Shown in pieces: positions 9,092-16,828 of a stretch of 64,000 nt of DNA (position 1 is the stretch's first letter; each line of letters starts with the position of its first letter). The notes under the pieces were generated by a model. That model did not search any database. It worked only from the letters and a program-made list of their open reading frames with translations, and was not told where the DNA came from. This stretch comes from Trichocoleus sp. FACHB-40 (GTDB lineage: Bacteria > Cyanobacteriota > Cyanobacteriia > Cyanobacteriales > FACHB-T130), in NCBI RefSeq assembly GCF_014695915.1, contig NZ_JACJPF010000101.1, positions 1 through 64,000 on the forward strand, written 5' to 3'. The position numbers were made by a program, and so were the translations under genes.

Positions 9092-9786
9092 TTGTTGTTG
9101 CGGATTTCATCTAATTTGGCACGAACAGCTTGAATATCCTGCCACATTAACCATTTAGGACTGCCTTGTTCTCGCGAAGCATTGCGAAGTAAGTATGCTG
9201 GGTGGAAAATCGGCATACATAAACGTCCCTCCCACTCGATCCAAGTGCCGCGAATTTTGGTAATGCCTCGTTTATCGCCAGTTAAACCTTTTAAAGCTGT
9301 AGCACCCGTCAAAAGAATGATTTTCGGGTCTACCATACGAATTTGTTCTAACAAATAAGGTCTACAAGCTGCCATTTCTTCAGTTGTTGGCGGGCGATTG
9401 TTTGGTGGACGGCACTTGTTCACATTACAGATGTATACATCCTGTTCGGTGTTCAGCTTCACAGCAGCTAAAATTTTCTCCAGCAGTTGCCCAGATTTCC
9501 CGACAAATGGCAACCCGGTTTCATCTTCATTTTGTCCTGGTGCTTCGCCGACAATCATGATTGGTGCTTGAAGATTGCCGCGTTCAACCACAGCGTGAGT
9601 GCGGTTTTCTCCCAGTCCGCAGCGGTGGCATTGGTTACAATGCTCTGCCATTTGCGCCATTGTTTGATAGGTGCCGGGAGGAATGGGGATTTTGGCACTT
9701 GTGGGAATTAATGCTTGATTTTGCGGTGTGGCAGATGCACCGACGTCTGAGGAGTCAAAAAGGCTAAGTTGCTCGTCGCTGGACAT
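9088..9786 (-). CDS. Uracil-DNA glycosylase, family 4 (Fe-S type)
   Basis: A base-excision repair enzyme that removes uracil from DNA. Family 4 motifs are clear: MIVGEAPGQNEDETGLPFVG (active-site motif 1), YICNVNKCRPPNNRPP, and HPAYLLRN (motif 2). Cysteines in CNQCHRCGLGENR and later Cys residues fit the 4Fe-4S cluster. The start at 9786 (MSSDEQLSLFD) gives 232 residues. The frame stays open 44 codons further to 9918, but that leader does not look like the family. It converges on the preceding secreted-protein gene and its stop overlaps that gene by a few bases. Confidence 0.9.
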   Translation of the reverse strand: MSSDEQLSLFDSSDVGASATPQNQALIPTSAKIPIPPGTYQTMAQMAEHCNQCHRCGLGENRTHAVVERGNLQAPIMIVGEAPGQNEDETGLPFVGKSGQLLEKILAAVKLNTEQDVYICNVNKCRPPNNRPPTTEEMAACRPYLLEQIRMVDPKIILLTGATALKGLTGDKRGITKIRGTWIEWEGRLCMPIFHPAYLLRNASREQGSPKWLMWQDIQAVRAKLDEIRNNN

Positions 9787-9967
9787 GAATCTGTGGCTAT
9801 ATCGTGCTTTCACGAAATTATCGTAGCAATACTCGCTCAAGGCTGAAACTTGTTTCACGCTTAAGGATTGATAGTTCTTACTTTTGATGGAGTAGGGAGT
9901 AGCTGCGCCAAAAGCCAAAATCAGCCATTATAGGAGGCGAGCGCAGTACCGAATTCTGGAGGGTGCC

Positions 9968-10678
9968 ATGTCATCTGCCCCCATGTTTCGCGATCGCATC
10001 CACGCCGGAGAGCAGCTAGCTCAGTCCGTTATAGCTGAGTTTACCCAGTTCAAGGCGCAGGGAGTTAATAGCCAACCTATCATTTACGCGCTGCCTCGCG
10101 GCGGTATCCCTGTGGCTGTACCAGTGGCACGCAGTCTGGGTTGTCCTGTGGATATTCTTGTCGCCAAAAAAATTACTTTTCCGGAAAACCCGGAACTTGC
10201 CATCGGTGCTGTCACGTCAGATGGACACGTGCTATGGTGTCAGCCAAAGCGTCGCAAAAACCAGCAGACTGTGCTGGAAGCGGCGTTGCGGCAAGCCCAA
10301 GATAAAGCTATTGCCCTACAGAGTAAGCTTTCTTCCAGTCGCTTACCTGTTAGCGCTCAGGGTGCGATCGCTATTTTGGTTGATGATGGTATTGCCACTG
10401 GCATGACAATAGCAGCTGCCGCCTCTGCCGTGAAAGCCCAAAATCCTGCCGAAATTTGGGTTTGTTCGCCAGTAGCACCACAGGGTTTGAGCGAGTGGCT
10501 GCTGCAATGGTGCGATCGCGCTATTATCCTAGAAACGCCCGAACCTTTCCTCAGTGTCAGTCGCTTCTATGAAGAGTTTCCCCAAGTGGAGACTCAAGAA
10601 GCCTTATTCTACTTGCAGCAGCACAACCAGCAAATATTACCTAATAACCAACCGCCAGATGCACCTATGAGTAGATAA
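9968..10678 (+). CDS. Phosphoribosyltransferase family protein
   Basis: A type I phosphoribosyltransferase fold. The PRPP-binding motif is AILVDDGIATGMT (about 136-148). The pyrophosphate loop region is YALPRGGIPVA (about 40-50). Proteins of this stand-alone type (about 220 residues, with KKITFPENPELAIGAV) are common beside varied genes, and their substrate base is not known. It starts at ATG 9968 shortly after GGAGGGTGCC, a good ribosome-binding site, and points away from the glycosylase gene. Confidence 0.85.
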   Translation: MSSAPMFRDRIHAGEQLAQSVIAEFTQFKAQGVNSQPIIYALPRGGIPVAVPVARSLGCPVDILVAKKITFPENPELAIGAVTSDGHVLWCQPKRRKNQQTVLEAALRQAQDKAIALQSKLSSSRLPVSAQGAIAILVDDGIATGMTIAAAASAVKAQNPAEIWVCSPVAPQGLSEWLLQWCDRAIILETPEPFLSVSRFYEEFPQVETQEALFYLQQHNQQILPNNQPPDAPMSR

Positions 10679-10764
10679 CAAACGTTAAAACTTTAGACTA
10701 TGGTAATGACTAATTGCTAATTAGGATTAACCCTGGCCAATAACTAATAAGTAATAATTAGAAT

Positions 10765-11061
10765 ATGAGAATTTGGCAATCTTGGTGGCGAGCTTTAGTT
10801 TTTTCTAGCCAGTACAGTCCTCCGCGATTTATTGAGCTAATCATGTTAACAGTTGCCACTGTTTTAATAATGGCTTGGGAGATAAATCAGCAGTGGCCTT
10901 ACTTGGTGCTGGGTTTGAGCTATATGGTGGGAGCGGCAGGATCAATTTTAGTAAGAGAAGCACTCACGCCATCTCATCATCCGCGAGTTTCTCAGGTAAT
11001 GGCAGTGCTAATGTTAATTGTGAGTTTTTACTGCTTTGCTGACTTAACTCAGCACCTATAA
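10765..11061 (+). CDS. Small membrane protein, unknown function
   Basis: A 98-residue protein with about three hydrophobic segments: about 25-40, about 45-65 (WPYLVLGLSYMVGAAGSIL) and about 78-95. It is probably a cytoplasmic-membrane protein with no known family. It follows the phosphoribosyltransferase by about 85 bp of AT-rich spacer and ends 4 bp from the converging VOC gene. Confidence 0.65.
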   Translation: MRIWQSWWRALVFSSQYSPPRFIELIMLTVATVLIMAWEINQQWPYLVLGLSYMVGAAGSILVREALTPSHHPRVSQVMAVLMLIVSFYCFADLTQHL

Positions 11062-11065
11062 TTTA

Positions 11066-11434
11066 TTAGTGGGATTGGTGCAAAATCAAGCGATTGCCAT
11101 CTGGATCGTAAGCGTAGATTTCTCTACCGTGTGATGCAGATAAAATATCGCCTGGTGGCGGGAAACCCAGAGCAGTAATGTGAGCGATCGCGCCTTCCAA
11201 GTCAGTTACTTCTAAACACAAACTCATTCCACTTTTTACCGCTCCAAATTCCTCAGAGTGGGTGAGTTTCGGTTTAAAAATTCCCAAACGTAAGCCAGGA
11301 AACTGAAACTCTGCATAAACATTTGGGATATATGGATGCGGCTGTTTATCCAGTAAATTTGTATAAAAACTTACTAATTTCTCAAGATTAACAGTTGCCA
11401 CAGTGACAAAGGCGGCGGTGCATAGGAAAACCAT
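11066..11434 (-). CDS. VOC (glyoxalase/dioxygenase fold) family protein
   Basis: A 122-residue vicinal-oxygen-chelate fold protein. It has the opening FVTVATVNLEKLVSFYTNLL, the middle strand SLCLEVTDLEGAIAHITALG and the end GREIYAYDPDGNRLILHQ, the usual beta-alpha-beta-beta-beta units. The C-terminal Asp-Pro-Asp-Gly-Asn turn is the family hallmark. Such proteins cover lyases, dioxygenases and antibiotic-binding proteins, so the substrate cannot be given. Confidence 0.83.
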   Translation of the reverse strand: MVFLCTAAFVTVATVNLEKLVSFYTNLLDKQPHPYIPNVYAEFQFPGLRLGIFKPKLTHSEEFGAVKSGMSLCLEVTDLEGAIAHITALGFPPPGDILSASHGREIYAYDPDGNRLILHQSH

Positions 11435-11559
11435 ATTTGCGTGTAGGGGCGATTTCGCCCTTAGAAAAATAAAATAACCTGTCTAAAGATAGGTGAAATT
11501 AAAGTAACAAAAAAACTAACACTGAAGCAAAACTGGGTGAACTTAAGCAGGATAACTCA

Positions 11560-12669
11560 ATGGCAGATCGACGTGACGATCAATCAGGGGAAAATCGCCA
11601 CCGAGAGGCACAAAGCTGGAAACGCAGACAGTTTCTGCAACGCCTCGGAGTTCTCGGCGCAGGAGTAGCGATCGCAGATCGGATCTTGCTACACCCAGAT
11701 GCACAAGTCAATGCTGCCGAACCCGATCAGACAATTTCACTCCAAGCTGGGGAAATTCCGCGCCGCAAACTCGGACGCACAGGTGTCGAAGTTTCGGCGC
11801 TGACACTAGGCGGCTTTCACATCGGCGTTCCCAAAGACGAACAAGAAGCCATCCGCATTATTCAAGAAGCACTCGATGCTGGCGTGACCTTTCTAGACAA
11901 CGCCTGGGAGTATAACGAAGGCGTGAGTGAAGAACGGATGGGTAAGGCGCTGCAAGGTAGGCGAGACAAAGCATTTCTGATGACAAAAGTTTGCACGCAC
12001 GGACGCGATCGCAAAGTCGCTATGCAACAACTTGAGCAATCTTTGCGGCGACTCAAGACAGATTATATCGACTTGTGGCAAGTTCACGAAGTTGTTTATG
12101 ACAACGACCCGGAAAGACATTTCGCCAAAGGTGGTGTCATGGAGGCTTTAGACGAAGCCAAGCGTCAGGGGAAAGTTCGTTTTGTCGGTTTCACAGGTCA
12201 CAAAGATCCGGCAATTCATCTGAAAATGCTTTCTTATAATTATCCGTTCGATGCCGTTCAACTACCACTGAATTGTTTTGACTCCTCTTTTCGCAGCTTT
12301 GAGAAGCAAGTGCTACCCGAACTCAATAAACGCGGTATTGCTGCAATTGGGATGAAAAGTTTGGGTGGTAGTGGCGAACCAGTTAAAGCAGGCGTTGTCA
12401 CCGTGCAAGAAGCGCTACGCTATGCAATGAGCCTTCCGGTTGCTACTACCGTCAGCGGTATTGACTCTCTACAAGTGCTGCGCCAGAACTTGAATATTGC
12501 GCGGAGTTTCACGCCAATGAAAGAAGCGGAAATGCAAGCTATGCGATCGCGTTATGCTAGTTATGCTGCTGATGGACGCTTTGAACTCTACAAAACGTCA
12601 AAAAAATACGACGGACCTCCGGGCAGAGAACAGCACGGATTTCCCTCGCAAGAGGAGTTAGAAGCTTGA
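11560..12669 (+). CDS. Tat-exported aldo/keto reductase
   Basis: An aldo/keto reductase preceded by a twin-arginine leader, KRRQFLQRLGVLGAGVAIAD at about 21-40. It should be folded in the cytoplasm with its NADP cofactor and exported. The catalytic tetrad is present: Asp113 and Tyr118 in FLDNAWEYNEG, Lys143 in FLMTKVC, and His176 in DLWQVHEV. The normal D-T-A is D-N-A here. The cofactor-binding end (GIDSLQVLRQNLNIARSF) is intact. The length, 369 residues, equals a normal reductase plus the leader. The physiological substrate is unknown. Confidence 0.88.
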   Translation: MADRRDDQSGENRHREAQSWKRRQFLQRLGVLGAGVAIADRILLHPDAQVNAAEPDQTISLQAGEIPRRKLGRTGVEVSALTLGGFHIGVPKDEQEAIRIIQEALDAGVTFLDNAWEYNEGVSEERMGKALQGRRDKAFLMTKVCTHGRDRKVAMQQLEQSLRRLKTDYIDLWQVHEVVYDNDPERHFAKGGVMEALDEAKRQGKVRFVGFTGHKDPAIHLKMLSYNYPFDAVQLPLNCFDSSFRSFEKQVLPELNKRGIAAIGMKSLGGSGEPVKAGVVTVQEALRYAMSLPVATTVSGIDSLQVLRQNLNIARSFTPMKEAEMQAMRSRYASYAADGRFELYKTSKKYDGPPGREQHGFPSQEELEA

Positions 12670-12829
12670 AGTGTTACCCTAATTTGTAAGCTATTCGACG
12701 TTTAACTTGCAGATGGTTATTAGTCAAAATTCCTACCAAAACAGAGTTTCATTCTTTTAACTTTTGACTTGCTTAATAGGTAGGTAGGTATGCACCGCCC
12801 AGCAAAACAAATTTTTGAGGAAAACTGCT

Positions 12830-13912
12830 ATGACCGCTACACTATCTGTACCTAATTCCCTAGAGTCTGTACTAGGCAAAGAAGCAGAAGACCTTCTCAG
12901 TTTTAAGGCAAAAGTTTCCAAAGATATGCTGCACCTGCCGGGGCCGGACTTTGTAGACCGGATTTTTGCAGCCAGCGATCGCAACCCCCAAGTGCTGCGT
13001 AGTCTTCAGCAACTGTATTCTGCCGGACGTTTAGCTAATACTGGATATCTCTCCATTCTCCCAGTAGACCAAGGAATTGAACACTCCGCAGGGGCATCAT
13101 TTGCACCCAACCCGATCTATTTCGATCCCGAAAATATCATTAAACTGGCGATTGAATCTGGTTGTAATGCTGTTGCCACCACCCTTGGCGTTTTGGGCAT
13201 TGTTTCTCGCAAATATGCCCACAAAATACCCTTCATTTTGAAATTCAATCATAATGAATTGCTGACTTTCCCCAATCAATTCGACCAGATAATGTTCGCC
13301 TCTGTCGAACAAGCCTGGAATTTAGGGGCGGTCGCTGTCGGGGCAACTATTTACTTTGGTTCAGAACAATCAACTCGCCAAATTCAAGAAGTCAGCGCAG
13401 CCTTTGAACGCGCCCACGAATTGGGTATGGCAACTATCCTGTGGTGCTATCTCCGCAACAATGCTTTCAAACAAGACAAAGACTATCACTTAGCAGGCGA
13501 CCTCACAGCTCAAGCAAACCATCTGGGCGTGACAATTAAAGCCGACATCATCAAACAAAAGCTTCCCGAATACAATCACGGATATGCTGCTGTTGCTAAA
13601 GCTACTGGTGAAAGTTACGGCAAAACTAACGACCGAGTATACACCGACCTGTTGACCGATCACCCAATTGACCTTACCCGCTACCAGGTACTAAATTGCT
13701 ACTGCGGTCGCGCTGGGTTAATTAACTCTGGTGGTGCATCGGGTAAAAATGACTTTGCCGAAGCCGTCCGCACCGCCGTAATTAACAAACGCGCTGGTGG
13801 CTGTGGTTTAATCTCCGGTCGCAAAACTTTCCAGCGTCCTTTTGAGGAAGGGGTGAAGTTATTTAACGCCATTCAGGATGTCTATCTCTCACCTGATGTA
13901 ACTATTGCTTGA
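12830..13912 (+). CDS. fbaB: Class I fructose-bisphosphate aldolase (FbaB/DhnA type)
   Basis: The enzyme cleaves or makes fructose 1,6-bisphosphate through a Schiff base. The whole protein closely follows E. coli FbaB, with [67 protein letters not shown] and [17 protein letters not shown]. The ATG at 12830, 5 nt after GAGGAAAACTGCT begins, is the real start; a TTG five codons earlier is less likely. It works beside the usual class II aldolase in cyanobacterial sugar metabolism. The 5' region has the short tandem TAGG repeated three times at 12780-12790. Confidence 0.95.
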   Translation: MTATLSVPNSLESVLGKEAEDLLSFKAKVSKDMLHLPGPDFVDRIFAASDRNPQVLRSLQQLYSAGRLANTGYLSILPVDQGIEHSAGASFAPNPIYFDPENIIKLAIESGCNAVATTLGVLGIVSRKYAHKIPFILKFNHNELLTFPNQFDQIMFASVEQAWNLGAVAVGATIYFGSEQSTRQIQEVSAAFERAHELGMATILWCYLRNNAFKQDKDYHLAGDLTAQANHLGVTIKADIIKQKLPEYNHGYAAVAKATGESYGKTNDRVYTDLLTDHPIDLTRYQVLNCYCGRAGLINSGGASGKNDFAEAVRTAVINKRAGGCGLISGRKTFQRPFEEGVKLFNAIQDVYLSPDVTIA

Positions 13913-14264
13913 TAAAGCCATAGGCGCTTCTGCTCGGCTTCTTGGGTAGCAGGGGCGTAGTCCCCTACTACTCCAGAAAAAGATTACCAAATGCGGCTAT
14001 AAGGCAAAAAGCCAGAGTATCACCCCTTACCCGTAGAGGCAAAAGAAAAGTAAAATTTATGATTCGGCACGTATTGGATTTTTATATAGCTATAAAAAAT
14101 GTCATATATCTCATTTTTAAAATTAAAAAGTAAAAAAAATGCCAATCTGAAGCCTGATTGAGAGATACTCTGAAAGACTATAGAGTTGCTGGGGTAGCGA
14201 TCGCTTTCTGGCGTATTGCCCAACAGCAACGTATCGCTAAGTTAGTCTGGAAAGTGGGGTAAGC
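13913..14264. other. Spacer between fbaB and the aminotransferase gene
   Basis: This 352-bp gene-free stretch includes a small hairpin, AGGGG-CGTAGT-CCCCT at 13951-13966, that may end fbaB transcription. An AT-rich section follows (14050-14140), then a HIP1-like site at 14197. No RNA gene is recognisable. Confidence 0.4.
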
Positions 14265-15431
14265 ATGAAGCTGGCAGCACGAGTTGGTCAGGTAACGCCT
14301 TCTATAACGTTGGCGATCGCAGCCAAAGCCAAGGCGATGAAGGCAGAGGGGATAGATGTTTGTAGTTTCAGCGCTGGGGAACCAGATTTTGACACCCCAG
14401 AACATATCAAAGCTGCTGCCAAAAAAGCTTTGGACGAGGGTAAAACCAAATACGGGCCAGCTGCTGGAGAACCAAAATTAAGGGAAGCGATCGCCCGCAA
14501 GCTACAAAAGGACAATAACCTGGGTTTCGCACCTGAAAACGTTATTGTCACCAACGGCGGCAAGCATTCCTTGTATAACCTGATGATGGCGCTGCTGAAT
14601 GGTGGGGATGAGGTGATTATCCCATCTCCCTACTGGCTCTCGTATCCGGAAATGGTGATTTTGGCAGGCGGTACCCCGATAATTGTGCCGACAGACGCTT
14701 CCACTGGTTATAAAATTACGCCAGAGCAACTTCGCTCATCAATCACACCAAGAACCAAGCTTTTTGTCCTCAATTCGCCTTGTAATCCCACTGGTGTTGT
14801 TTATACGCCAGCTGAGATTAAAGCTTTAGGAGAAGTGGTGGTGGAAAAAGATATTCTCGTTGTCTCCGATGAGATTTACGAAAAGATTATCTACGACGAC
14901 GCGCAGCACTTGAGTATCGGTGCAGTCAGTCCCGAAGTCTTTGACAGGACAATTATCAGCAGTGGTTTTGCTAAAGGTTACTCAATGACGGGTTGGCGCA
15001 TTGGTTATTTAGCCGCACCAGTTGAGTTGGTTAAAGCTGTGTCCACCATTCAAGGTCACAGTACCTCGAATGTGTGTACTTTTGCACAGTTCGGCGCGAT
15101 CGCAGCTTTAGAAGGTTCTCAAGATTGTGTGGAACAAATGCGCCTCGCCTTTGCCGAACGTCGGCAGGTGATGTTGCAAAGACTTAACGCTATTCCCGGT
15201 TTATCCTGTGCCAAACCAGACGGCGCTTTTTATCTGTTCGTCAACATCAGCAAATCTGGTTTAAATTCTCTAGAATTCTGCGACAAACTGTTAGAAAATC
15301 AGAAAGTTGCGGCGATTCCTGCGATTGCTTTTGGTGCAGATGATCACGTCCGGCTATCTTATGCAACAGATATGACTTCGATTGAAAAGGGGATGGATAG
15401 GTTAGATAAATTTGTGCGATCGCTTGTTTAG
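14265..15431 (+). CDS. aspC: Pyridoxal-phosphate aminotransferase, aspartate type
   Basis: A fold-type I, class I/II aminotransferase of subgroup I-gamma. Motifs: [14 protein letters not shown] near the N-terminus, [18 protein letters not shown] (substrate and PLP), [11 protein letters not shown], and the PLP lysine Lys237 in [19 protein letters not shown]. The C-terminal Arg site is in [10 protein letters not shown]. At 388 residues it matches cyanobacterial aspartate (and prephenate) aminotransferases. Its main role is presumably aspartate/oxaloacetate exchange. The prephenate activity known for some relatives cannot be excluded. Confidence 0.9.
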   Translation: MKLAARVGQVTPSITLAIAAKAKAMKAEGIDVCSFSAGEPDFDTPEHIKAAAKKALDEGKTKYGPAAGEPKLREAIARKLQKDNNLGFAPENVIVTNGGKHSLYNLMMALLNGGDEVIIPSPYWLSYPEMVILAGGTPIIVPTDASTGYKITPEQLRSSITPRTKLFVLNSPCNPTGVVYTPAEIKALGEVVVEKDILVVSDEIYEKIIYDDAQHLSIGAVSPEVFDRTIISSGFAKGYSMTGWRIGYLAAPVELVKAVSTIQGHSTSNVCTFAQFGAIAALEGSQDCVEQMRLAFAERRQVMLQRLNAIPGLSCAKPDGAFYLFVNISKSGLNSLEFCDKLLENQKVAAIPAIAFGADDHVRLSYATDMTSIEKGMDRLDKFVRSLV

Positions 15432-15432
15432 T

Positions 15433-15846
15433 TTAAGACAGTCGCTCTAATAATTCACCAACTGACAAAATTGGGAAAATAGCACCCGCGAAACCTTCCG
15501 TATCGCGGGTGATAATTGCATCAAGATTGTTAGCGATCGCGCAAGCTAACTGTACCGCATCTTCAAAATCTGTTAATGGAGATGCGATCGCGCTCTCCAA
15601 TATGTCACCATCAACACTACAAACTTCCATCAGTGCTAACGTGTCAATAACAGCTTGTCTAGCGCGTTCTATGCTCCGCGCCTGTCTTCTAACAATGTAA
15701 AAGATATCAGTAATGGTAGTTGCGGTAACATACCCAGCGATGCGCCGAGAGCGGGTAATCTCGAATAAAGTTCTAGCGTCGTCTGCAAATGGTTCTCGTT
15801 CTAGAAAGCCATCCAGAAGAATGTTAGTGTCTACCAATACCCTCAT
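15433..15846 (-). CDS. PIN-domain toxin (VapC-like)
   Basis: A 137-residue PIN-domain ribonuclease. Conserved acids are visible: Asp6 in VLVDTNILLDGFLERE, the central DIFYIV region, and the pair in LTDFEDAVQLACA with the final Asp in IITRDTEGF. Such proteins cut RNA when freed from their antitoxin. The start codon overlaps the stop of the upstream antitoxin gene by 4 nt (ATGA), the usual translational coupling of such pairs. It converges on the aminotransferase gene with one base between stops. Confidence 0.85.
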   Translation of the reverse strand: MRVLVDTNILLDGFLEREPFADDARTLFEITRSRRIAGYVTATTITDIFYIVRRQARSIERARQAVIDTLALMEVCSVDGDILESAIASPLTDFEDAVQLACAIANNLDAIITRDTEGFAGAIFPILSVGELLERLS

Positions 15847-16073
15847 TTCAAGTATTTCTCCACCAATCGTTCTTCTAACATTGCCTCAACTTCGGCATCC
15901 GTTGGGGGTGGCTGATCTGTTTTCGCTACTCCCATCATCCGCTCGACTACTCCTTCTAAATTTGGGCGAGGTCTGAGTTCGCGCCTAAGCGACTCGACGA
16001 TCGCGTTCACCAAATCTAAGCGATCGCTTACCGATAACTTGTATGCCTGATTTTTTAATTCTTGCAAAGACAT
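15843..16073 (-). CDS. Antitoxin of PIN toxin pair
   Basis: A 76-residue acidic protein starting MSLQELKNQAYKLSVSDRLDLV, with a C-terminal tail rich in Glu and Lys (EVEAMLEERLVEKYLK). The size, the position directly upstream of the PIN gene and the ATGA overlap mark it as the antitoxin. The fold looks like a short DNA-binding head and a toxin-wrapping tail, but I cannot name the exact family. Confidence 0.75.
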   Translation of the reverse strand: MSLQELKNQAYKLSVSDRLDLVNAIVESLRRELRPRPNLEGVVERMMGVAKTDQPPPTDAEVEAMLEERLVEKYLK

Positions 16074-16353
16074 ATTTTATACTTCCTCAAAAACTATTGC
16101 CTGAGTTTATTTTAGGCGATCGCTTTCTTAGGGATAGTGGGAGCGATCGCTAATTTTTAACCTTCTGCAAGATAATTTTATTGTGACTGCTGTCACTCAC
16201 TGAGTTGTTAAATATCACATTTACTAGCTGATTGTCAGCACTCAATATGCTGATACTTGTCACATTTTTTTTAATTAGTCATCACTTATCCCGATAGGAT
16301 TCCTGAGTGATAGTAGTAGGAAACATACAGAATCTAATAAAGCGGGAGTCATA

Positions 16354-16608
16354 ATGTTAACTACTTCTAATTTTTTATATCCTCAACCTCGCTACTACGG
16401 TGATGTAAACCCAGAAAATTTAGTATTTAATGCTAATTTACAGGAATTTGCTCAGCGGGTGACTTTGATTAGTGGTTTGGCAACCAATGGAAAAATTTCT
16501 ATTGAACAGGCTTTTCAAAACATCGAGACGCTTTGGCAACAGTTGGAAGCGACGAAAAAGCAGCTAGGTGTGGGTGAAAATCCTTTCCAATCGGATGAAA
16601 ATCGATAA
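16354..16608 (+). CDS. Small conserved cyanobacterial protein
   Basis: An 84-residue soluble protein with FLYPQPRYYGDVNPENLVFNANLQEF near the start and LISGLATNGKISIEQAFQNIETLWQQL after it. The mix Y-G-x-x-x-P-E-N-L-x-F-N-A-N-L-Q-E-F is one I associate with small cyanobacterial proteins of unknown function. The ATG follows GCGGGAGTCATA, a fair ribosome-binding site. No function can be given. Confidence 0.65.
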   Translation: MLTTSNFLYPQPRYYGDVNPENLVFNANLQEFAQRVTLISGLATNGKISIEQAFQNIETLWQQLEATKKQLGVGENPFQSDENR

Positions 16609-16828
16609 TTTGAGGTTAAGCGATCGCGTTCGTACCAGCAGCAGAGACGCGATCGCGCTGAATAAAATATTCTAAACTAGGGTAAGGTCGGCAAGATTCA
16701 ATCGGTGTTACTTAAAAAATGTCTCAAATTTTCACTATTTAGAAAAATTCGCCCTTGCTGTGATGAATCTTTAGCGGTTCAGGCAATGGGAGCACCTGTT
16801 GAACCACCCCGCATATCTAAAGAAAAAC